Position numbers and translations under genes: made by a program. Source: Chitinophagia bacterium (GTDB taxonomy: Bacteria; Bacteroidota; Bacteroidia; Chitinophagales; Chitinophagaceae). Taken from it: a stretch of DNA of 10,597 nt. A model generated the notes under the pieces. That model was not told the DNA's origin. It worked only from the letters and a program-made list of their open reading frames with translations, and did no database searches. The stretch covers positions 1-10,597 of the forward strand of contig RGVM01000041.1 in the NCBI GenBank assembly GCA_010027295.1, written 5' to 3'. Shown piece after piece: positions 6,581 to 10,597 of this stretch; positions within the stretch are counted from its first letter, which is position 1; each line of letters begins with the position of its first letter.

Positions 6581-7879
6581 CTACTGTTTAATGAATTGAG
6601 TGGATGCCGCGAGGGTCTCACCGTCGGGTTTCCTGATATCGACGACATAGTATCCGCCGGCCAGATCAGATACCTGTACGGAGAAGATGTTGGTTCCGGG
6701 CCTGCATGCGACGTTGTCCGACTTCACCTGACGTCCGTTCGTCGTATAGATGTAGATGATTGCGGGCCCATTGTAATCGGCATTGAATCTTACCTGTATG
6801 TTCGCCTGCGCGGTGACGGGGTTTGGAAAAATGTCCATCGCATTCCGATCATCGCATGAGATGCGGCTTGAGGCCGTCGGAGAAACCGAGGCATACCCAT
6901 CCGTACTTTCCATTCTTATTCGGTAGAAGGCAGTACCGGTGGGCTGGTCTATCCAGGCGGTATACATTCTACCATCGGGCATTCCCATCGAGGAAGTCTT
7001 GTGTATGGAATGGAAAGCTCCCTCGTTCATGCTCTGTTCCACGACCATGGTGATGGGTCCTTTCTCATAAGAGGTTTTCCATTGCAGCCTTGTCTTGCAG
7101 TCTACGACGGTGGCTTCCACGTAGGTGATTTCCGCGGGCATGGACTTCCCTACCCTGCCGATGGCGATGGCTGTGATGCCGGCCACCATGGTGCCATTGA
7201 CCCTGCTGTTCCGTGTGCTTCCGTTCGCCGAGGGCTTCCCGCTCAAATCGATCCAGCTGTTGCCGTTCCACCCCACCAGCCTCAGGTCGTTCTTGTCGGC
7301 AAACTGCGACAGATCGGGTATGCTCGCCAGGACACGGATCCCCTTGCCGCTGCCGGTAGTTTGATTGCCAAGGTTACCCCCCTCCCCTACCATCCAATCC
7401 CATTGCCCGACCCTGCTGACAGCTTCAATGGGGGCCTGCACCCTGTCCACCGGGTGCGGTCCGGCATTCGGGAATGTGGGGTCCGGATTCGTTCCCGGAT
7501 CGCCTTCCAGCCATGCGACAGCGTACGCATCCGTCGGTTGGTCGGCTTTGGAAATCTCGAAGGCCCTCAGGTCAACGCCATTCCCCACCGGGAAGACGAA
7601 AGCGGTGTTGCCTAGTTTCTTCATGTATCCATCGATATGGTATCTGTCGGAGTAATTCGTGAACCTGCCATCCTCCCGCACGGTGAAGAATCCGGGCTTT
7701 GCACCTCTGTACGATATCCATTTGACGCCTGGGCTTGATGACGCATCGGTAGTGCCGGAGAAGAACAATTCACCCTCCGAATGGACAACCACTTCCTGAG
7801 CGAGTAGGGGACCCCTCACATGGAAAATGAATATGAAGAAGAAGAGGGGCATGCCATGCCTTGCTGCAGACAGGATCAT
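6581..7879 (-). CDS. T9SS-exported surface protein with C-terminal type A sorting domain
   Basis: Started at the ATG at 7879 it has 432 residues; the open frame extends to 7933 but only with a TTG. Another ATG at 7852 would leave a 19-residue signal peptide (MPLFFFIFIFHVRGPLLAQ), so either ATG is possible. The mature part has a beta-rich N-terminal region (to ~245) with the phrase DGYMKKLGNTAFVFPVGNG, which is common in gliding and surface proteins of Bacteroidota. A fibronectin-like domain follows (~253-333; YVEATVVDCKTRLQWKTSYE to AFYRIRMESTDG). The C-terminus, from ~348 (MDIFPNPVTAQANIQVRF to GGYYVVDIRK and FIKQ), is a type A sorting domain. This domain directs passage through the type IX secretion system and is cleaved on attachment to the cell surface. 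It is the first gene of the minus-strand cluster, 9 bp before the next. Its ligand is unknown. Confidence 0.85.
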   Translation of the reverse strand: MILSAARHGMPLFFFIFIFHVRGPLLAQEVVVHSEGELFFSGTTDASSSPGVKWISYRGAKPGFFTVREDGRFTNYSDRYHIDGYMKKLGNTAFVFPVGNGVDLRAFEISKADQPTDAYAVAWLEGDPGTNPDPTFPNAGPHPVDRVQAPIEAVSRVGQWDWMVGEGGNLGNQTTGSGKGIRVLASIPDLSQFADKNDLRLVGWNGNSWIDLSGKPSANGSTRNSRVNGTMVAGITAIAIGRVGKSMPAEITYVEATVVDCKTRLQWKTSYEKGPITMVVEQSMNEGAFHSIHKTSSMGMPDGRMYTAWIDQPTGTAFYRIRMESTDGYASVSPTASSRISCDDRNAMDIFPNPVTAQANIQVRFNADYNGPAIIYIYTTNGRQVKSDNVACRPGTNIFSVQVSDLAGGYYVVDIRKPDGETLAASTQFIKQ

Positions 7880-8317
7880 CCGATGAATTTCTGCAAGGAT
7901 CGGAAGCCTCGTAATAGACGAACCTGACGCCAATCAGTTGTGGGGCAAAATGCACGAGATGAAGAAAGGATAGATGGCAAGGATGTTATCACCTCATGAA
8001 ACGATGCATTCAAAAACCTGTCATGGGATGTGAAAACGACAAATCCCGGCAAGCAAGCTGAATCTCATTTCAATAAAGACACGATACGATTGAATGATCC
8101 ACGGATGTGAGCCGACGCAATGCACAATGGAATAACTCTTGCATCATCCAGAGCCTTGCAACAAAACAGGAGGGAAAAGTGGTTCAAGGGAGCGCCATCC
8201 GAAGTGTCTCGACTTAGGCAGAGGGAAAGGTACGTACAGGTATCTTCCATGGCACGGATGATGTGGATGCTTGAGCTCGGCATGGAATTGGATACATATT
8301 TTTTCAAAGACTGCCCA
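7880..8317. other. Divergent intergenic region, no supported gene
   Basis: About 440 bp between the fibre cluster and the CAP gene. An open plus-strand frame runs in from 8120, but its first 66 residues are charged and irregular and precede a good signal peptide. The minus-strand frame 8065-8358 looks random. Promoters for both flanking genes must lie here. A near match to the Bacteroidota -7 box (TATTTTTTC, about 8297-8305) precedes the CAP start; I give it little weight. Confidence 0.5.
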
Positions 8318-8833
8318 ATGGTTTTACCCAAAATGGCTCTTGCTATCCTGTCTGTCATGATCGGATTGACAGCCCTGGGCCAGTCGACCGTTCCGCCGGC
8401 CGAGGCCGAAGCGGCGCTGGCCTATCACAACAAGGTCCGGAAGGAGCTGGGAGTGCCTCCCCTATCCTGGTCCGACGAACTGGCGGCCTACGCACAGGCC
8501 TGGGCTGACCATCTGGCATCGGAGGGTTGCCAACTCGAACACCGTCCAAGGTCAGGAACATGGGCGCAGCGGTACGGGGAGAACCTTTTTTATGGAAAAG
8601 GAAGCCGCCACACGGTGTTCACGGCATCCCAGGCTTGGCAGTCAGAGGTCTCCGCTTACCGCTATCAGAAATTGAACCCATCGAACTTCGCCAAGACGGG
8701 GCACTACACCCAGATGATCTGGAGGGGTACGGAACGCATCGGGATGGGGCAGTCCACTTGTCGCAACGGCGCGTTGATCATCGTGGCCAACTATGACCCG
8801 CCTGGGAATGTAGTGGGCAGCTATCCGTATTGA
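8318..8833 (+). CDS. Secreted CAP/SCP (PR-1-like) domain protein
   Basis: A 171-residue protein from the ATG at 8318; another ATG at 8333 also fits. Both give a signal peptide (MALAILSVMIGLTALGQS), whereas the longer frame back to 8120 puts 66 unlike residues ahead of it. The remainder is one CAP domain: AYHNKVRKELGVPPLSW, then H75, GENLF with E88, AWQSEVSAY with E110, GHYTQMIWRGTERIG with H129, and NYDPPGNVVG at the end. H75, E88, E110 and H129 are spaced like the two-His, two-Glu cavity of the family. The protein is about the size of the bare domain. CAP proteins are secreted and in various lineages bind lipids or sterols, act in defence, or are of unknown role; a bacterial role cannot be read here. 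The gene converges on the toxin gene with a 9-bp gap and no visible terminator. Confidence 0.88.
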   Translation: MVLPKMALAILSVMIGLTALGQSTVPPAEAEAALAYHNKVRKELGVPPLSWSDELAAYAQAWADHLASEGCQLEHRPRSGTWAQRYGENLFYGKGSRHTVFTASQAWQSEVSAYRYQKLNPSNFAKTGHYTQMIWRGTERIGMGQSTCRNGALIIVANYDPPGNVVGSYPY

Positions 8834-8842
8834 GGCGATCCG

Positions 8843-9346
8843 TCAGCCCGCAGGCTTCGTACCCCCTTCCGCCCTCGACTTCCGCTCCCCGAATGTCAGC
8901 AGCCGCTTGTCCCAGAAGTAATCCTCCACCCGGGCGATTTGCACCTGCGCCTCGAAGTCGGGATGCTCGGTGTTGATCACCCAGTTGCATTCGAGTGGGA
9001 TGACGGCGGAGGGCACCTGCAGGATGAGGGTCTCGCGTTCCCTTGCCCAGTCGGAGCCGAGCCGCTGGAGGGTGGCGTAGGCGTCCATCGTCCGCCAGTT
9101 GGTAGGCAGGTCGCGCGTGGTAATGCGGCGATAGTAGTCGTCGGCATCGGGGAGGGAGACGACCATCACGCGGAACTGTTCCTGCAGCATGGCCGAACCT
9201 GCGTGCACAATCTGCTCGAGTGTGGCGAGGGCACGGCTAGAGCCTGCATAGACCACCCGGTCGCCCTTCTTGTTCCATCGGTTAGGCTGTCCGGAGGCAT
9301 GGAGCGCCCCGGCGTAGCGAGCCTTGACGATGCGGAAGACCTCCAT
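8843..9346 (-). CDS. RES-domain toxin (NAD+-degrading) of a RES/Xre toxin-antitoxin system
   Basis: A 167-residue protein covering one RES domain. The conserved core is visible: the N-terminal FRIVKARYA strand, RWNKKGDRVVYAGSSRALATLEQIVH with Arg23, Tyr33 and Glu44 in the usual spacing, then VPSAVIP with Ser113 and NTEHPDF at 125-131, ending near the DKRLL strand. Characterised RES toxins consume NAD+ (some by phosphorolysis) or ADP-ribosylate a target, and stop growth when not bound by antitoxin. The start at 9346 lies 3 bp after the antitoxin stop, so translation is probably coupled. The Arg/Tyr/Glu set and the later Ser look intact, so the toxin is expected to be active. The C-terminal ~17 residues (RKSRAEGGTKPAG) are a loose tail. 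Specific reaction is inferred from the family. Confidence 0.9.
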   Translation of the reverse strand: MEVFRIVKARYAGALHASGQPNRWNKKGDRVVYAGSSRALATLEQIVHAGSAMLQEQFRVMVVSLPDADDYYRRITTRDLPTNWRTMDAYATLQRLGSDWARERETLILQVPSAVIPLECNWVINTEHPDFEAQVQIARVEDYFWDKRLLTFGERKSRAEGGTKPAG

Positions 9347-9349
9347 CCG

Positions 9350-9769
9350 TCAGACGTTGTCGCCGTGCTCCATGGCGATGAGGCGATCGTTGACGAAACG
9401 TATTCCGGAGACGGTGTTGAGAAGGGAACCGGGCGTCCGCCCGTCGAAGAAGAAGTTGGGCGCTGTCAGCCACCGGTCAAAGGCCTTGCTGGAGCCCATC
9501 ACGTCGATGCCGTGTTTGATCAGCGCAAGGAGGAGAAGCACATGCTCCTTCACGTTCTCCTTCAGGGCGCTACCGGGCTTTCTATACTCGCGTAGTGTCT
9601 TGACGCTGAGGTTCAGCCAGTCGGAGATGGTCTGGTCGGGCACTTCGGTAAGGCTGCGTATAGCCTCGAAATAGCGCCAGTCGACCAGTCGACGATGCAT
9701 GAAGTCCAGCACCTCCGAATCGGAGATGTGCAGCGGAACGTCCTTTATCAGTCGGGTCTGCGGACTCAT
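9350..9769 (-). CDS. Xre/MbcA/ParS-type antitoxin (DUF2384) for the RES toxin
   Basis: A 139-residue protein from the ATG at 9769. The open frame continues to a TTG at 9787, but that codon lies inside the -7 promoter box, so 9769 is the start. Residues about 36-62 (AIRSLTEVPDQTISDWLNL, then VKTLREYR) form a helix-turn-helix-like segment for DNA binding. Residues 86-139 (GIDVMGSSKAFDRWLTAPNF, GRTPGSLLNTVSGIRFVNDR) are the MbcA/ParS toxin-binding domain of the Xre partners of RES toxins. In the family the antitoxin binds the toxin, occludes its active site, and represses the operon. Antitoxin first, toxin second with a 3-bp gap is the usual order. The promoter, with a dyad inside it, fits autoregulation. 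Confidence 0.88.
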   Translation of the reverse strand: MSPQTRLIKDVPLHISDSEVLDFMHRRLVDWRYFEAIRSLTEVPDQTISDWLNLSVKTLREYRKPGSALKENVKEHVLLLLALIKHGIDVMGSSKAFDRWLTAPNFFFDGRTPGSLLNTVSGIRFVNDRLIAMEHGDNV

Positions 9770-9784
9770 ATCAGCGCTTTCAGA

Positions 9785-9814
9785 CAAAGATAGGAAATAA
9801 TTCCTCTCTCAAAA
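9785..9814 (-). promoter_or_regulatory. Bacteroidota-type promoter of the toxin-antitoxin operon, with candidate operator dyad
   Basis: On the minus strand TATCTTTG (9792-9785) matches the Bacteroidota -7 box TAnnTTTG exactly, and TTTTG (9814-9810) lies 17 nt upstream as the -33 element. Transcription would begin near 9778, only about 10 nt before the ATG at 9769. Between the boxes is the inverted repeat AGGAA-ATAA-TTCCT (9792-9805), a possible site for the antitoxin. The dyad is short and its role is inferred. Confidence 0.65.
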
Positions 9815-10075
9815 GGTATTTTTTCTCAAACTGGCCTGACCTCTCTGTAAGGGCGGGTACCAGGTCCAAGAACCTGAGGCACGGAACAGACTCCGGGAGG
9901 GAAAAGGTGTCTTCCGGCTGTGAAAAAGGGTAGAGACAAGGGCGACGGGGATAATTTCGCCCTCAAAATCGCGTTTTGCACCTGGCCGGCTGGGACGGTT
10001 CCCGAGTTCGAAATCAAAGCAACCGGCGACCGGACAAGGATCACAATCACAACCTCAACCAAGAAGACCTACGAC
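9815..10075. other. Intergenic region with small dyads, no supported gene
   Basis: The stretch between the antitoxin promoter and the SDR-like gene. It holds a 7-bp hairpin (9939-9945 with 9957-9963, 11-nt loop) and directly after it a 5-bp dyad (CAAAA-TCGCG-TTTTG, 9964-9978). Neither is followed by a T run. An open frame from 9920 reads into the next gene but its 52 extra residues look unlike a folded protein. Confidence 0.4.
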
Positions 10076-10537
10076 ATGCAGCAGCATCCGACGAAAAACA
10101 GCAGACGCGTCCTCGTCACCGGGCAGGATGGAATAATAGCAAGGAACCTGCTGGTGAGCCTGGAGGAGCGGATGGCTTTTGCCGGAAGCCGTCGGGGCAG
10201 TATCGAAGACCCGGCCGGATTGCATCGTCAGCTGGCTGAATCGGATGCCCTTGTGCACATCCGCACAGCCGCCACAAGGGCCGACAAAGCCCTTCAAGCG
10301 GAGCAGGCACTGGTGGAAGCCATCCTGCAGGAGCAGATCGAAAGGGATAGGATACTGCCCATTGTGACCGTGCATGCCGGGCGATCGTCAGATGAGCATC
10401 CTTCGGAAAGTGCAGGCATGACCCCGTTGGAGGCCCTGGCGCGGCGGACCGGCCATCCGGTGGTCACTTTCCAATTGACGGAGGTCTTGGACCAAAGACA
10501 TTGCAGGCAATTGGAATGGTGCAGCCACAGGCGTTAA
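10076..10537 (+). CDS. Small Rossmann-fold, extended-SDR-like protein lacking the YxxxK catalytic motif
   Basis: A 153-residue protein from the ATG at 10076; the frame is open back to 9920 but only this start places the first beta strand near the N-terminus. RVLVTGQDGIIARNLLVSLE (residues 11-30) is a dinucleotide-binding turn of the extended short-chain dehydrogenase type, with Ala22 where the third Gly usually stands. SDALVHIRTAAT (56-67) matches the 'aDvViHlAa' strand. Later stretches (ILPIVTVHAGRSS; EALARRTGHPVVTFQLTEVL) align in order with the corresponding strands, but the active-site YxxxK is absent (MTPLEALARR in its place) and the chain is about half the usual ~300 residues. Order of motifs recalls the reductases of capsule-sugar synthesis (CapF/WbjC type), but this is only resemblance. 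It may be a degenerate or non-catalytic relative. Nothing shows whether it is translated. Confidence 0.55.
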   Translation: MQQHPTKNSRRVLVTGQDGIIARNLLVSLEERMAFAGSRRGSIEDPAGLHRQLAESDALVHIRTAATRADKALQAEQALVEAILQEQIERDRILPIVTVHAGRSSDEHPSESAGMTPLEALARRTGHPVVTFQLTEVLDQRHCRQLEWCSHRR

Positions 10538-10567
10538 TGCGCGCGGCGAGCGATGCTCAATTGCAGG

Positions 10568-10597
10568 ATGAATATAGAAAAGCCGAAATCGACCCCA
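10568..10597 (+). CDS. Possible start of the next gene, cut by the window end
   Basis: An ATG at 10568 opens MNIEKPKSTP to the last base, 30 bp after the stop of the SDR-like gene and on the same strand. Only ten codons are visible and there is no clear ribosome site, so this is a weak call. Confidence 0.2.
   Translation, partial: MNIEKPKSTP

Noticed and set aside
8065..8358. Minus-strand 97-residue open frame between the fibre cluster and the CAP gene
   Set aside because: No domain, no promoter or ribosome site, Cys-rich random composition, and it overlaps the CAP signal peptide region.
10006..10014. GTTCGAAAT resembling the T-loop of a tRNA
   Set aside because: The flanking bases do not form a T stem and no anticodon or acceptor stem can be drawn around it.

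Overview
From about position 1200 rightwards the window looks like ordinary chromosome of a Bacteroidota bacterium, probably Chitinophagia or a relative (the lineage is inference). Three things point there: a C-terminal type IX secretion (T9SS) sorting domain, several secreted 'NVGIG'-type fibre proteins of a kind common in that phylum, and a Bacteroidota promoter (TTTTG, 17 nt, TATCTTTG) with no clear Shine-Dalgarno sequences at the starts I examined.

The left end does not fit. Positions 1-214 encode, on the minus strand, 71 residues of a MutS-family ATPase that reads like eukaryotic MSH2. Positions ~215-1170 are GC-rich with strongly GC-ending codons and encode a protein stretch I cannot place. 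That stretch is joined in frame to the N-terminal 410 or so residues of a Bacteroidota MG2-domain surface protein (start 2411). I read the left end as two junctions, most simply an assembly or library chimera; real transfer is the less likely alternative.

The rest, left to right: a lipoprotein esterase of the PHB-depolymerase/LpqC type (2623-3603, +); a minus-strand cluster of four secreted proteins that starts with a T9SS-sorted protein (7879-6581), followed by two short fibre-like proteins 9 and about 14-20 nt apart (6571-5738; 5717-4900, the second frameshifted near 5120) and, after a strong intergenic hairpin, a longer fibre protein (4797-3655); a secreted CAP/SCP-domain protein (8318-8833, +); a RES/Xre type II toxin-antitoxin pair on the minus strand (antitoxin 9769-9350, toxin 9346-8843) with its own promoter; and a small Rossmann/SDR-like protein without the usual catalytic motif (10076-10537, +). 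The last 60 bases may hold the start of another gene.

The most system-like part is the fibre cluster: four exported proteins in one direction, two of which end in related short 'YRNG' domains. The toxin-antitoxin pair is a recognisable known family.
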